From Notolepis coatsorum (Eukaryota; Chordata; Actinopteri; Aulopiformes; Paralepididae): DNA of 64,000 nucleotides. A program made the position numbers and the translations under genes. The stretch lies in assembly GCA_963971535.1 (NCBI GenBank), contig OZ020585.1:23590236-23654235 (forward strand), read 5' to 3'. A model generated the notes under the pieces. It made no database searches. It was given only the letters and a program-made list of their open reading frames with translations, and was not told where the DNA came from. Positions 21,691-35,216 of the stretch are shown here, one piece after another; position 1 is the first letter of the stretch; every line of letters begins with the position of its first letter.

Positions 21691-22472
21691 GCTAGCTAGC
21701 AACATCCCAGCAATGTGGCAGTCCTCACTTGAGCATTTTCTTTAATGAGTGATTTATATGTTTCCCCCTCGAAATGCTGGAATATGTGTGGTCCACGCTC
21801 AATCTATTGAGACACTAGGACTAGGGCAATAAGTGTTACCAAGACAGGAGGAGATTTTGTTCCCGCCCTGTCAGCTTGCCACATTGGACCCACTAGGAGA
21901 GGGTTAACAGCCCCTTCTAATCGTGGTAGAGTTATCTTTTTGATAAAGCAAGTGCCGTTCAGCAAAACTGTGGATCCTACCTGAACAAAATCAATAGAAA
22001 GTGGAGGCTTAACAAGGGAGTCATCGGTCTCATCATGTTTCTGTGTAATCGTGCCAAGGTGGACATTGAATTTACAATGATTGATGTTGGAATCTTAACT
22101 CATTGGCGGCAAAAAATGAGTATTATCGTGTTTCGTTGCCAACCGCTCAGCGCCAAAAACTAGTTTTCTCTGGTTTTTTTCTCTCTTTTTCCTTTGATCC
22201 CCATTCTAAACACTCGCTCGGAGCTGCCTGTGTCTCCCTGGCACTGCTGCCTACGTTAAAATTGCAATGACGATCGAATTCCGCCAGGTGGCAGTATCAC
22301 CTACCATTTGAACTGGGGATCTCAGTTGTTTCCCGTATGATAGCCATGCCCAATATACACGAGTAATTGCGAACGCAATGGGACGACTGGGATTATTCAT
22401 TTTGTAGTACCTTCTGACTAAGGTAAGGTCTATTTTAGGTAACCTTCTGGTATTTTTTTTACCTAAAACATG
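21691..22472. other. No gene recognised; TTAA-bordered repeat possible
   Basis: At 22096 a TTAACTCATTGGCGGC start resembles the left end of the MITE at 32.2 kb, but I could not find a matching right end before the solo LTR at 22478 or after it. The rest is unassigned. Confidence 0.3.
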
Positions 22473-22477
22473 CTTTT

Positions 22478-23173
22478 TGTTAGGGTTTGTAAGCGACCCC
22501 AATAGCACAACACAAGACAGGTATGAGAATTAGCCAAAAACAGGGCATAATTTATTTACACAGGGAAAAAAGCAGCACTGTCCCTTTAAGGGCGAATACA
22601 CTAGACTCCAGGAATACTGTGAAATGTTCTGAGTCTGGTCTGTAAGACTCACCAGAGCACTGCCGACAGGCAACTCAACAATCAAGGGTCCACGAAAAAA
22701 GAGCGAGCACACAGAATCCTCCCGGGGAAAATAGGGAGCGACGACGACGTCCCACACCAACAACAAGGAGCCACGGAGAGAGAGAGATACGCACACACAC
22801 AGGGATCCTCCCGGGAGGAAATAGGGAGCGACACAACGTCTCACACCGGAGACACGACAGTAGGTGGTAGTGTACAGATGGCACAACTTCTCACACCGGA
22901 GACACGACAGTAGGTGGTAGTGTACAGATGGCACGACGTCTCACACCGGAGACGCGACAGTAGGTGGTAGTGTACAGATGGCACGACGTCTCACACCGGA
23001 GAGTAGACGCGACAGAAGATGGAAGCAACAAGACGACCTGGCAACGAGTGGAAGGCAGTCGGAACACTTATACTCTCCCGACGAGCTGATTGCCAACCAG
23101 CCTCAGGTGCGTGAAGCAGATTGTTCGTCATGCCCCTCGTTGGGAAGCGCCCAGTGTTCACCCAGCCCTCACA
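22478..23173 (-). repeat. Solo LTR, family A (fossil)
   Basis: 696 bp, TGTTAG...CTCACA, flanked by CTTTT on both sides (22473-22477 and 23174-23178). In minus orientation it carries a TATA-poor U3, an AATAAAT signal near 22550 and a 3' end reading GGGGTCGCTTACAAACCCTA. A second copy of this LTR lies at 46641-47264 plus 50349-50380. It contains a 50-bp tandem repeat (22837-23000). No internal retroviral genes flank it, so it is a solo LTR left by recombination. Confidence 0.85.
22837..23000. repeat. 50-bp tandem repeat inside solo LTR A
   Basis: Three full copies and a partial fourth of a 50-bp unit with TCTCACACCGGAGAC, GACAGTAGGTGGTAG and TGTACAGATGGCAC. Copy B of the LTR (46.7-46.9 kb) has related but fewer and more diverged units, so the repeat number varies within the family. 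Tandem repeats in this part of an LTR are often enhancer-like; that role is inference. Confidence 0.85.
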
Positions 23174-23178
23174 CTTTT

Positions 23179-24395
23179 GTATCGATCACAGTGTCGTATT
23201 TTACCGAACCTAAAACATGCTTTTGGTAACGATCGCAGCTTCGAGGTAAAACGACCCCCCCCCCCCCCCCCTTGATGTTCTCTCCATAGCTATAATACAG
23301 AACACACAATGGGTCCGCAAACATCGCGGAAATGGTCAATAACGTTAATGATTTAATAGTGCCTTTAAAAAAACATTCATTGATGTCCCAAGCAGGGAGT
23401 GAGTAGAGGAGCCTTGCAACTTCAAGTCAGTGAAGCCAGGAGGAGGATGTTAACAGTAGAGAACATACAGCTGCTTTCAATAGTATTGTTTTAACCCTCC
23501 CTCGTTGTCATTTCTCTCTCAGTTTTTGATATGCCAGTCTAGCCCACAAGTCAGTTGTTCTACAAGTTGTCGACTATGAATTACAGGCCTAGAGGAACAG
23601 CTGTGTAAAGGAGGGTAAACCCACCTAAACTCAGTTTACCAACCTAATTTGTGAAAAGAAGTTCAGGCTGATTTAAATCTTTATGATTTAAACCCACAGT
23701 AGACTACTAAGTAAGTAGTAGCAGATTGATGATGTCTTTTTCACAGTATGTCCAATTATTTCAGACTAGACTACACCACTGCTCATCGGTAAACCACATC
23801 TTTGTCATCTTGCATCTTCTCTTGGCTTGCAAGAAAACAGAAGCACAAGGGAAAGGATACAAGATGGAACATCCTCTGAAACAGGGTTTTTGGGAAATGT
23901 AGTCTTCACTTTGAGAAACTTTGAGAATTAGGCTACCAATAGTCTTGGCAATGGTCTTAGGTTTCAATGTCAATGTTTTTTTTCATGCTGCATCATATGT
24001 AGTGCATATATTCCTGTTTACATACCTGTATATATATACATACCTGTATATATGCCCACTGTACACATTATATACTATCTATATCTGTATATCCCATACC
24101 TACTCTCATTACTTATACCGCTGGCCAGTATGGCTTACTACCGTAGTATATTTATACTTGTATCACTATACATAATAATAGTGTACATACATTACAGTTG
24201 ATTAACATATTTACGCAGTAGCTTTGTTATATACTGTATGTTCCATCGGATTACTTGTCACACTGAATATTATTGTATACACTGTATAACATACCTGTCC
24301 TGTATATTGCTATGCACTTTACTGGTACCTCTGGTAAGATTACGAGTACATTTCCTGTACTCGTGCTGTACGATGACAATATATCATTGTACAGC
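23179..24395. other. No gene recognised; C tract and AT-rich sequence
   Basis: A pure C tract at about 23250-23271. From 23985 to 24390 the sequence is TATATA-rich and resembles the 3' UTR of fish LINEs, but lacks a diagnostic end. Confidence 0.4.
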
Positions 24396-24605
24396 ACAAT
24401 AGGGGCAACAGTGGCTCAGGAGGTAGAACGGTTGTCTGGTAATCAGAAGGTTCACGATTCAATTCCAGCTCTTCCCGGTAGCGTGTCGAAGTGTCCTTGA
24501 GCAACACTTCACTAACACTGACACTTGAATGGGTGAATGGAGGCATAAGTTGTAAAGCGATTTGGATAAAAGCGCTATATAAATGCAGTCCATTTGCCAT
24601 TGGCA
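24396..24605 (+). mobile_element. tRNA-derived SINE, second family
   Basis: The head has box A TGGCTCAGGAGG and box B GATTCAATTCC, spaced as in a tRNA gene. The body holds GTGTCGAAGTGTCCTTGAGC and the tail AAAGCGCTATATAAATGCAG. It lacks a cloverleaf and is not a tRNA gene. The same family appears on the minus strand at 54.65-55.59 kb. Confidence 0.85.
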
Positions 24606-24792
24606 ATGGCAATACATTTGAATCTAATGTAATCAGTTATTTTCTGATTAATAATCAGAACATCTCTGGTAAGCCTGAGATTGAAAGGTGCTGTAAGTGG
24701 TATTTTATGTTTGTTTTAATAGTTAAATTAAGTGGTCTACATGTTAAAATAATAGCTCTACATTCTGACAGCCATCACCGTGTTTGGTCAGT

Positions 24793-25052
24793 AACATGGA
24801 TCTCCCAGTCCCTCCTCTCTGCAGTAAACACAAAATACATTTGCTGGTATCCCCTTCCCACTTTATCCAATCAGGAGAGTACAGTAGAGATCCAGTACAA
24901 TAATCTGCCAGTGCAGCAAGCAAATTTGACGTGGTAAGATTCCTCGACATAAGAAAAATATATCCAGGGTTTTCTCTCCTGATTGGTTAAAGTGGGGAGG
25001 GCAAATTTATGTTGTGTTTACTGCAGAGTGCAGGGACTGGGAGACCCATGTT
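24793..25052. repeat. Imperfect inverted repeat, 80-90-bp arms
   Basis: Left arm 24793-24881 and right arm 24972-25052 are reverse complements at roughly 80% or better, with a 90-bp loop. Shared blocks include CATGGATCTCCCAGTCCCT against AGGGACTGGGAGACCCATG and TCTCCTGATTGG on the other side. It could be a foldback element or a local inverted duplication. Confidence 0.8.
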
Positions 25053-27616
25053 CCGGACCTAACACACTATATCAGTGATTGTAATAGTCAAGTCTGAGAA
25101 TTTTTTTAGTCCAGGACAGCCCTAAATCATACCGAGGCGCCTTTTGACAATGATGTACAATATCGCAGATTCATGTTGACAATTCTACACGTATGCTCTT
25201 TAACATTATACAGGAACATGTATTGTAACAACGTAATGTCATTATACTGCAGAAAAACAGCCTAATATACAAGAGCTGTGGTAAACCTTCCTGTCAGTGG
25301 TTTTCCAGCACTGAAATCCCCAGATCAACCTCCTTGAGTGCTTTTTCATCCTCCAATGCCCTCCCCTGTGGCTCTTCTTTATGAAATAAGAATACATTGA
25401 ACCGTGGGCCATACCTCCACCCCCTGTACGCCTTAGCTACTAATGGGGCTGTGGGGGGGGGGGGGAATATTGCTTTTTCCATATAGTGAGATTCCCGAGT
25501 GTATTACTTAACTTGCCACAGAAAAGGTCAAGCCTCGCAGGGAGAGAGAGATGCAAGGACAGCAGAGAAGAGTGAAGCGTCTAAACGACTGGCAACTCGA
25601 GTGCCGTCAACAGAGGGGGAAAAAAGCTTACTGCTGCAAATAGTACGACGTGATGTGGTTGGTCCGAGATTGCTTTGAGACGGACTCGATTTTAGCACTG
25701 CGTGTTATTGGACGTCGGGAGTGGTTGAGCCGTCCAATGAAATTACGGTCCAGAGATTGAAAAAATGGCGAAATTGCGTGATTTCTGCATTCTGTGACAT
25801 TTGAGTAAAATTCTGAAGATGCAATGACCTTATCCATGAGCCATGATGTGAGATCTTGGTCCCTCACAAGTGGAGAAATGCTTATTCCTTAGAGATTTCT
25901 TGAGAGCGGCATTGAAGTCCATTGAAGTACCGTCCTGTCAGTGCTGACTTATTATTCTAATTAATTCCAATGGAAATGCATTGCTATTACGCACTCCTGA
26001 CAGTGCAGAAAGCGAAGCACGTCTTTAGCATTCAAGAGTGCCCAGCGCTAGAAGTTCAACATAGTTCAACCTTTAGCAAAGGAGAACTGTGCTTTTAATG
26101 GGTTTTCAATCGTCTCCTAGCAACAACAGCAGCCACAACCAGCACTTCCGTGTGCTTCCTTCAAGGGTGCTGCCATTTGAAAAAGAGGTCTTCGATGGAC
26201 ATGTGGCCTAATTACTGCAAAGTTAACATTAGGCATTAGTCAAAACAGGATGATCATTATAATACTTGTTTATAAAAATGCGTATTTATTGGTCAATCAG
26301 TGGCCATGACACATACAGTAGCCTACAGGTTGGTTTTCAAAAGTGGAAGACCTGGAATGTGTAAATGGACAGATACAAGATACTATTATATAGATCAATA
26401 ATGACAGATTCAGACACCTTCTCTGATATAGGCTAATTCATGACAACCACCTATTCAGGCACGTGCAGAGGGGGGGAGGTTTTGGGTTCCCACTTCCCAA
26501 GCACTAGTCCATGTGCCCTTTGATGACCAAAGTGCCCTTTTAGCCAAGTATTTTTTTTTGGAAACGGCATGGTCCTCATCAAGAATATTTTTTAACAATT
26601 AATAATATTATAAATAAAAATAAATATTTGAATGCCTGTCTGTCTGAGGTGCATGGTTTTCTGTTATGTTGCACTCCCTCTTATAATAGAAATCTAGCGC
26701 AAACCAACCAAGCATCTCACCTGGCGTTTGTCCGTCTGTCAGCTGATTTTAAGCAGCAACTGAAGTCAACACCAGCAGCTAACGGTAAGAAAGTTATTGT
26801 TTTACATAACTAATATTTTAGCAACCAAGATTAAGAATGTTAACTATCATATTTTGCAACAAAGAAAAACGTTGTTTGCTAGCTAACTACATTAAAATAA
26901 GACTATGCTTGTATTCTTCTTGCTAACGTTAATGTTGACAACGCGATGTGCTTAGGTTAGCTAATTAGCATCCATCCAAACGTTATCTAACGTTAGCCCA
27001 CATGTTAGCTATCACCCTTTGTAGCAAGTCGTATCCTATCAGCTATAACGTTATATACCTCTGCAATTATTAGCAATTATTGTTAATTAGCCATGCAAGC
27101 ATGTCGCTTTTAGAGTGAGATGTAATGTGTGGTGGTGAGTTTAATTTGTTTTAAAGCATTCGGATCATCATCTGTTTGCTTGTTGCCACATGCAGCAGCC
27201 AGCTAGTATAGTGTCTGATTGTGAAGATTAAAGCAATACTTCACTTAGTTTTCACCATATGGGCGACTAGGCCGGCCTATTACCCCCATGTACCTAACCC
27301 ACTTGAGAAGTCACTCACCAAGTTTCTGTGTCCCTGTGACAACTTTGAAATGGTCGCATTGTGCTCTCCATTGACTTTGATGAGTTCGTAATTCTTTTTT
27401 TAAACGTCCTAATAACATCTTTGCAAACACATTTCCAGGCTCTGCAAAGAGGAGAGGTTGTCAGACCTTCTTTTATTGGCAATTGAGAAGGACGATGTTG
27501 TTTTATGTTGATGTGTGTCCTGTTTTTTAATACCAGGGACCATTATGGAAATAAGTGCTTGCATTTTATCATGTTTTTATCTCTTGGATGATGTCTCTAA
27601 TCCACAATAAAATCAA
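25053..27616. other. No gene recognised; possible LINE-like tail at right
   Basis: 2.5 kb without a supported gene. 26900-27060 is rich in TAACGTTAG-type words. 27240-27616 looks like an interspersed repeat ending ACAATAAAATCAATCAATC, a (TCAA)n tail similar to the LINE at 47 kb, but body similarity is not evident. A G tract lies at 25450-25463. Confidence 0.4.
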
Positions 27617-27710
27617 TCAATCAATCAATGTTCCAATCAACCACAATGATGTCATAGAAATTCTTCGGGACATGGCCAACAGGAAGATTCGGTTGTGAAC
27701 CGGGAGGAGA

Positions 27711-27842
<132 letters not shown>

Positions 27843-28564
27843 GTAGTCATTAATACCATGATCTCTCCCTGTGTGTGTATGAATGCAGACATGGAGACAG
27901 GACTGACTGCAGGGGACTGTGCACCCAGAGATGGCCGACAACAGAGGTCTGGTAGGACAGCTGATACACCAGCAAGCGCCCAAACAAGAAATAAGAGAGC
28001 TTATATAAATGAACCCTTGCAATGAATAACCATTTAAGTAACCAAAGAAATGACTGTTTACTGTTTACTGTAAACAACTACAAAATAATATGTAGTTGTT
28101 CTAAACAGCAACAAAGCTGCATACACACAGTGCTATGCAGGGATGTAAAGTACTTGAGTAATTGTACTTCATTACAATACTTAAGTACTGTTTTGGGGGA
28201 TTTGTACTTTACTCAAGTATTATTAGGTTTGTATACTTTGTACTTTTACTCCATTACATTTCAGAGAAAAAAAACATACTTTTTACTCCTTACATTTAAA
28301 ATGCAGACCTACAAAGTACAAAGTACAAATCTCGCATGTCCAACCATTTTAATTAGTATATTTGAATTGTTTATCTGACCAAACTAATGTTAACGTTATT
28401 AATCCTGCGACCGCAGGTAAACAGCCAATCAAATCCCCATCAATGGAAAATGAACCCGCCCATACCCATGCTGATTGGTCCTTGTGCAAGACTAGAAAGC
28501 GGGGATATTTGATTAAACACCTGCTATCAGAAGAATAGACAGTCAGAGTGACAAGACATAGAAG

Positions 28565-28945
28565 ATGGCCACAATGAGTGATGAAGAGGACGAAACGGTC
28601 GGCGACGGCGTGGATGGACAAGACGAGCATCCATGGCCCTATCTACATAAAAAATACATAGTTCAAGGACTCCAACCTTATAGTGTTGTTGAGTTGCCAT
28701 CATTCAAAAACCTGATAAATGGTTTGCGACCAAGCACTAACGTCATTACGAGGCCCACTGTCTGCTCGAAGATCAGCAAAGCTGCTCAAACCATGAATGA
28801 GAAAGTCACTGCTGCTATGAGTGAAGTTGAATGGATCGCGACAACAACAGATTGCTGGACAGCCCGACGAAGAAGTTTCATTGTGGTAACCGCTCACTGG
28901 ATCGACACTGAAAGCTTTGAAAGGCGTTCTGCTGCAGAAGACTGA
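28565..28945 (+). CDS. hAT transposase, N-terminal fragment
   Basis: 126 residues, against 500-700 for a full hAT transposase. An acidic start, then LQPYSVVELPSFKNLINGL (about residues 35-55) and WIATTTDCWTARRRSFIVVT (about 90-110). The latter is the TTDxW region that begins the catalytic RNase-H-like core of hAT transposases. The BED zinc finger and the dimerisation domain are absent. Not expected to be active; it is an internal-deletion product. Confidence 0.75.
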   Translation: MATMSDEEDETVGDGVDGQDEHPWPYLHKKYIVQGLQPYSVVELPSFKNLINGLRPSTNVITRPTVCSKISKAAQTMNEKVTAAMSEVEWIATTTDCWTARRRSFIVVTAHWIDTESFERRSAAED

Positions 28946-29025
28946 AGGGCTACCATACTTTCAATGTTTTGGCCAGTGCCTTAAATGACATTCACTTTGA
29001 GTACAAAATCTGCATTATGCTGTGG

Positions 29026-29473
29026 TTAATATTGTGATATTATTCAGGGTATACTCCAGTATTCTGTCTTTAATATTGTGATATTATTCAGGGTATACTC
29101 CAGTATTCTGTGGTTAATATTGTGATATTATTCAGGGTACTCCAGTATTCTGTCTTTAATATTGTGATATTATTCAGAGTATACTCCAGTATTCTGCTTT
29201 TAATATTGTGATATTATTCAGGATAATCCAGTATGCTGTGGTTAATATTGTGATATTATTCAGGGTACTCCAGTATTCTGTCTTTAATATTGTGATATTA
29301 TTCAGAGTATACTCCAGTATTCTGCATTTAATATTGTGATATTATTCAGGATAATCCAGTATGCTGTGGTTAATATTGTGATATTATTCAGGATACACCA
29401 TTCTGTTTTTAATATAGTCATATTATTCAGGATACTACAGTATTCGGTCTTTAATATTGTGATATTATTCATG
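29026..29473. repeat. 44-bp minisatellite with higher-order structure
   Basis: About ten units of TTAATATTGTGATATTATTC plus a variable half (AGGGTATACTCCAGTATTCT). Three unit types, distinguished by GTGG, GTCT or GCTT-like endings and by ATAATCCAGTATGC, recur in the same order twice between about 29125 and 29380, so a block of about 127 bp was duplicated as a whole. Confidence 0.9.
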
Positions 29474-29931
29474 CTGTGATGTAAACGTTAGTTTACCTTC
29501 AATGGAGAAGTGCATTCAATAATTTTAATGCAAAAAAAGTGTCCTCTGTTCTTTCATTTCAGCATGGTCTATCACAGAACACGTTCCATTTTGGGCAGAG
29601 TGTATGCTTGGTTTCATTCCAGCCTTGCCTAAACACCAGCTGATGATTTCACTAATTGGCTCACCTCTTCAACTAACTCACCTGGCAATGTAATAGTTAA
29701 AATGAAAACTTGGCCAATGATGGAATGAGTTTGAGACCCCTGGTCTATCCCTTTCCAATTTTTTTTTTACTTTAACTTTTTAGTACTTAAGTACATTTAA
29801 AAGTAGGACTTTTTTACTTTTACTCAAGTGTGTTTTTAGCCAGATACTTTGACTTTTACTTGAGTCAGATTTTGAGACAGTACCCATACTTTCACTTAAG
29901 TATAATTTCTGGGTACTTTTTACACCCCTTG

Positions 29932-30959
29932 TTTGGTTCCTTGGGTTGCAAAGCCCACACCAAACAAAGTGCTTTTTATATCCATCTCAACGCTATGGCT
30001 TATTGCCTTTTCCTGCCGCGGTGTGTATGAGGGTCGAGTGTACAGAGGCGTCAGGGTCAGGCCTCTGACACTTATTAAGCCGCTCAGGGACATGTGTGAA
30101 CTCGGGCGAGGCGGGTCGCAATTGAGTGCCACAGATGAATCGTATGGAGGGAGAGAAGAGAGAGCGGGATCCCCCCCATCTTTGCCTGTCGCAGGTTGCT
30201 TTGATCTCGCCTGACTCTTATTGCACAGTTCATGGTCAGTGGAAGATCTCTACCTTCGCCCACAGACCTCTGGAGATGAGACGGGAAGCTGTCTTCCTTT
30301 TTAATCAGAAACCCACTGAGACTCCACGTGGATTTCTGCCATGTGAGAGGGAGCGCGCACGCCACTGCCTGGCCCCTCTGCGATCATCCCCGACTTAACT
30401 CCTGAGAGTTAATTCGCTCCGACTTAATTAAGACGTCAGAGACCCCTAGTCACTAAGACAGTAGGCCTCGCTCGGTTATCTGGATTTAGAGAGTCACCGC
30501 CTACAATATGGGGATTGATTATTTGGAAATGAATGATGCAAAGAGAACGTTTCGATGCCATCATCTCCCTCTGCTTGTGATCAATAGACAGCGGCAGAAA
30601 TCAGAGACTGCACCGAAAGGATCAATGATGTTTGTTGTTTAAATATTCCATATGGAAGACAGCGCTAATCGGTCTTGGTTTGCTTCATGCATAGAAGCAG
30701 GTCCCTGACAGCGGCTTTATGCTGAAACATGCTGCTCTGCCTCCGCGCATAAAACAAATGAAGCCACTGTCTCATCCTTTTTGAGTCCCAGAGCTCCCCT
30801 TAATAGCCTAGAGCGCAGTTTGGATAACCTGCAAATCTACTTGTTGACAATACTCCCAATGTTGAGCAGACAGCAGATAATGTAGAATAAGCATGCTGTG
30901 TGTGATATTATACCTCCTCTGGCCCTATGTCTGTACATATGTCTAAACTGAACACTGTG
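29932..30959. other. No gene recognised; unique sequence
   Basis: 1 kb of non-repetitive sequence. 30410-30700 has AT-rich homeobox-like words (TTAATTAAG, ATTATTTGG) in balanced sequence and is the best place in the window to look for a conserved non-coding element. No coding frame is convincing. Confidence 0.4.
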
Positions 30960-31106
30960 ACCTCATTTTTTTACTTCTAATTTTATTTTATTTCATACTT
31001 ATCTTGTCTTGCACAGTCTCTGGAGCGTAACAGTAAGAAGCATTTTGTATAAAAGTATTCTGTACTTCTGTATGACAAATATTAAAGAAACTTGAAACTT
31101 GAAAAC
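30960..31106 (+). repeat. LINE 3' tail (Rex-like)
   Basis: Matches the tail of the Rex-like LINE at 44.2-44.32 kb: TCTCTGGAGCGTAACAG, AAGCATTTTGTATAAAAGTA, CTTCTGTATGACAAAT, and a GAAACTTGAAACTTGAAA end. Only the tail is present: an extreme 5' truncation. Confidence 0.85.
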
Positions 31107-31444
31107 CTAAAGAGTAAATATACCATGAATTGAATACTAATATTATTAGTAGTATTATGTTCTATTCTATTATTATAATTTCTTTTGTATTTATTCATTG
31201 GGTTATTTTATTATATTTATAATATTACTTTATATTATATGTTATTATTTTAAATCATTTCCCCCATCCCCCACGCTGCTATGACAAGCTGAATTTCCCC
31301 AAGGGGAACATTTAACTCTACTTGATGTTTGAGAAAGAACAACGCTTCCATACAACAAGGTCACATTCCTGTTGGAAATGGTAGGACACAGACAATTGTA
31401 AATGGTGTCCAAGTGCTGAAGTTGGTGTATGACACTGATGTATT

Positions 31445-31592
<148 letters not shown>

Positions 31593-32018
31593 CCGCCTTT
31601 CCCCTCATTCTCGCCACATCACCCCTCCATGCTCATAGCGGGAGACAGATAATCGATACCCGTGGCTCTGCGTTCCAACTCATATTGACTTTGTTTTCAG
31701 GAAGACTCCATAAAGAGTCATTGGGGAAATTCTGTCACAGCCAGTTCCATCCCTTGGCATATCATCAGCTGAATACAAAGCAAGGGTGAATGGAGACAGC
31801 GGTGGCGTTTTCCACCTGGCAAAAAAGACAGATGCCGCTGACATCCTGCGACATGCATACAAACAATGTACCTCAGGGATTGAGGCTTCAGATCAACTAC
31901 TTCTGCTGGGTGTTGAGTATCTGGGGTTGAATGATTTCAGGCTATTTTGCACCCTATCCCATTTGACTGCTATGGAGATTGATTAGGCCCTTTTCAAACC
32001 AGAATTATAGACCAACTA

Positions 32019-32240
<222 letters not shown>

Positions 32241-32249
32241 TACTGTTAA

Positions 32250-33096
32250 CTCATTCTGCGCCATCGCTTAATCCACGAGATGGCGCTTGAACGCCACCGC
32301 TTTAATCAATGGGGGGACTGCGAGATTTGCGAGTGCTTAAAATACATCTTAAATTATAGCTATGGGTCTAATACACCCGTCGATTATCAGTGAGTTGCTT
32401 CCAGTCAACATGTACAAAACGGATTGTTTTTTCATCTGTACATTTCCGTTTAATACCGTTTTGAATATGAGTATAATTTTGGTGATTCTTAGTAATTCCA
32501 GGAAAAGACGCGATAATAGCCCTTTAGTGGAATACACTAAACACGTTGTAATTTTTCGCCTGATTATCTAATCATCCTGAAATCAACGCTAGATCATCAT
32601 TATTATCCTTCCTTGTGCAAGCATACAATGTGGTTTAGACCGGCATGCCCCCCCCCCCCCTCCTGCACCCAACGGCACACAGCCACACATACACACACAG
32701 AGACAGCGTCGATCAGGGTAGAAATAAATATCAGATCAACAATCAAATTTATATATAGTGTTCTTACCTTGTATCTGATGTAATGCAAAAGAAATAATCC
32801 ATCTGATCGCCATTCCAAATACTGCTTGTGGAGGTCCGTAGCACGGCTCGGATCGTCCCAGAAAAGAAACTACACCATTCCTAATGGAGTGCAATACCAG
32901 CTGGAAGGCGTAGGTGGCGGTATTTGCCCTTTTGCGAGCTCAGACCCATTCCCAATGATAACATCAGGCTGGATGGATGAAAATGAATGGATATCGCTAA
33001 TAAAAGAAATAATGATTAAAACCCGACTATACTCGGGTCTGGCGCTGAACGGTCAGCGAGTTAACCCGACTATCATCGTGACTGGCGCTGAATGAG
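32250..33096. mobile_element. MITE with TTAA target duplications (family 2)
   Basis: Inverted ends CTCATTCTGCGCCA and, reversed, CTCATTCAGCGCCA, with TTAA at both edges (32246-32249, 33097-33100). The right end carries a second, internal TTAA-ended copy of its last 30 bp (33040-33063: GGCGCTGAACG...GAGTTAA). No transposase. TTAA duplications are typical of piggyBac-type elements; that assignment is inference from the target site only. Confidence 0.75.
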
Positions 33097-33116
33097 TTAA
33101 TGAACATATGCATCCA

Positions 33117-33300
33117 AATATTATTATAATAATAATAATAATAATAAACATTATTTGTTTAGCACCTTTCATACTGGAGTTGCTTCACAGCAGTAAAAAA
33201 TACATAACATTTGCACAAAATTGGAAGATCAAGAGCAAGGCATAAAGTACAGACATATAGAAATATAGACATATAGCAGAAAAATAGACAAATTCAAGAT
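33117..33300 (-). repeat. LINE (L2-like) 3' tail
   Basis: An AAT repeat is followed by ACATTATTTGTTTAGCACC, the reverse of an L2-type tail, as at 35217. The coding part is absent. Confidence 0.5.
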
Positions 33301-34392
<1,092 letters not shown>

Positions 34393-34394
<2 letters not shown>

Positions 34395-34482
34395 ACAATG
34401 AATGGAAGCGGACAGTGACGGGAGAGGTGGTAGTTGGACAATGCCTAGGCTACCCGTCACTGTCCGCTTCCATTCATTGTGC
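34393..34482. repeat. Perfect 30-bp-arm hairpin
   Basis: Arms 34393-34422 and 34453-34482 are exact reverse complements over 30 bp with a 30-bp loop. The arm begins GCACAATGAATGGAAGCGG. The sequence that follows (to about 34605) resembles a common fish interspersed repeat. The hairpin may be a recent inverted duplication at the edge of the GT array. Confidence 0.95.
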
Positions 34483-35216
34483 TAAGCTAGGATAACGTGC
34501 AGCCAGATAGCTTTCTACTGAACGCACAGAGAGGCATCTATCTTCTTGTGTCTCTCTGGAGAAGACGATAAGCTAATTTCCCAAAATGTTGGCGTGTTCC
34601 TTTAATCGATCAAGGAATAAGATGGGCAGGTGGGCGGGCAGCTCTGTTAGAACGGCTAGATCACCCCTGTCAGTCGCCAATGGCGATAGGGCGTAGGACA
34701 GCAGAGCTATGTTGCTAGTGGCTGCCACTCTTAGCTGCACAAACATATGACATTATGTCAGGTGGCAACATGCTGCTGCAGATGCTGCTTGGGCCGGGGC
34801 TTCCTGTCTGGATCGCCGAGCAGAATCTGGACACAGAAGGGCTGCCTGAGAGGACAGGAGGCAGGAGCACTGGAAGGAGAATCCCCTCCTCCGCCGCCAC
34901 AGCCCAGATCAGCTTGTGGAAGTCTTCATACTAGCTGTCGTGTAGGCAAAACAGCAGAAGCAGAGGAAGCCACAGAGCTGGTTGAGTCAGCGATGTCATT
35001 TCAGTTCTCACGGATGTAAACAGCAAAACCCTGAAGCATCGGAGGTAGGAGGAGGGGGGGGGGGGGGGGGGTTCCTCGTCGTCGGCCTTGGTTCTTGAAG
35101 TCTCTGTGGGAGAGTACAGTACAGGGCCGGGCTCGGGAAATAATTCAGGCCGGGAAATAATGCGAAATATAGCTCCAGTCAGGCGACTTTTTAAGCGGGG
35201 GGTCCCCCACCAGTAA
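34483..35216. other. No gene recognised; GC-rich block and G tract
   Basis: 34740-35020 is GC-rich with two overlapping open frames of 60-90 codons, neither recognisable. A G tract lies at about 35054-35070. Confidence 0.4.

Larger units (their letters stand above)
28138..29931 (+). mobile_element. hAT transposon remnant with partial transposase
   Basis: Ends are CAGGGATGTAAAGTACTTG and, reversed, CAAGGGGTGTAAAAAGTACC; the subterminal regions are rich in AAGTACTT on both sides, typical of a widespread fish hAT family. A transposase fragment lies at 28565-28945 and the rest of the interior is replaced by a 44-bp minisatellite. The 8-bp target duplication is not recognisable, so it is old or its flanks changed. 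Confidence 0.75.

Noticed and set aside
34747-35019. GC-rich frames that could be a small gene
   Set aside because: Two frames compete, no known motif, no splice signals that stand out.
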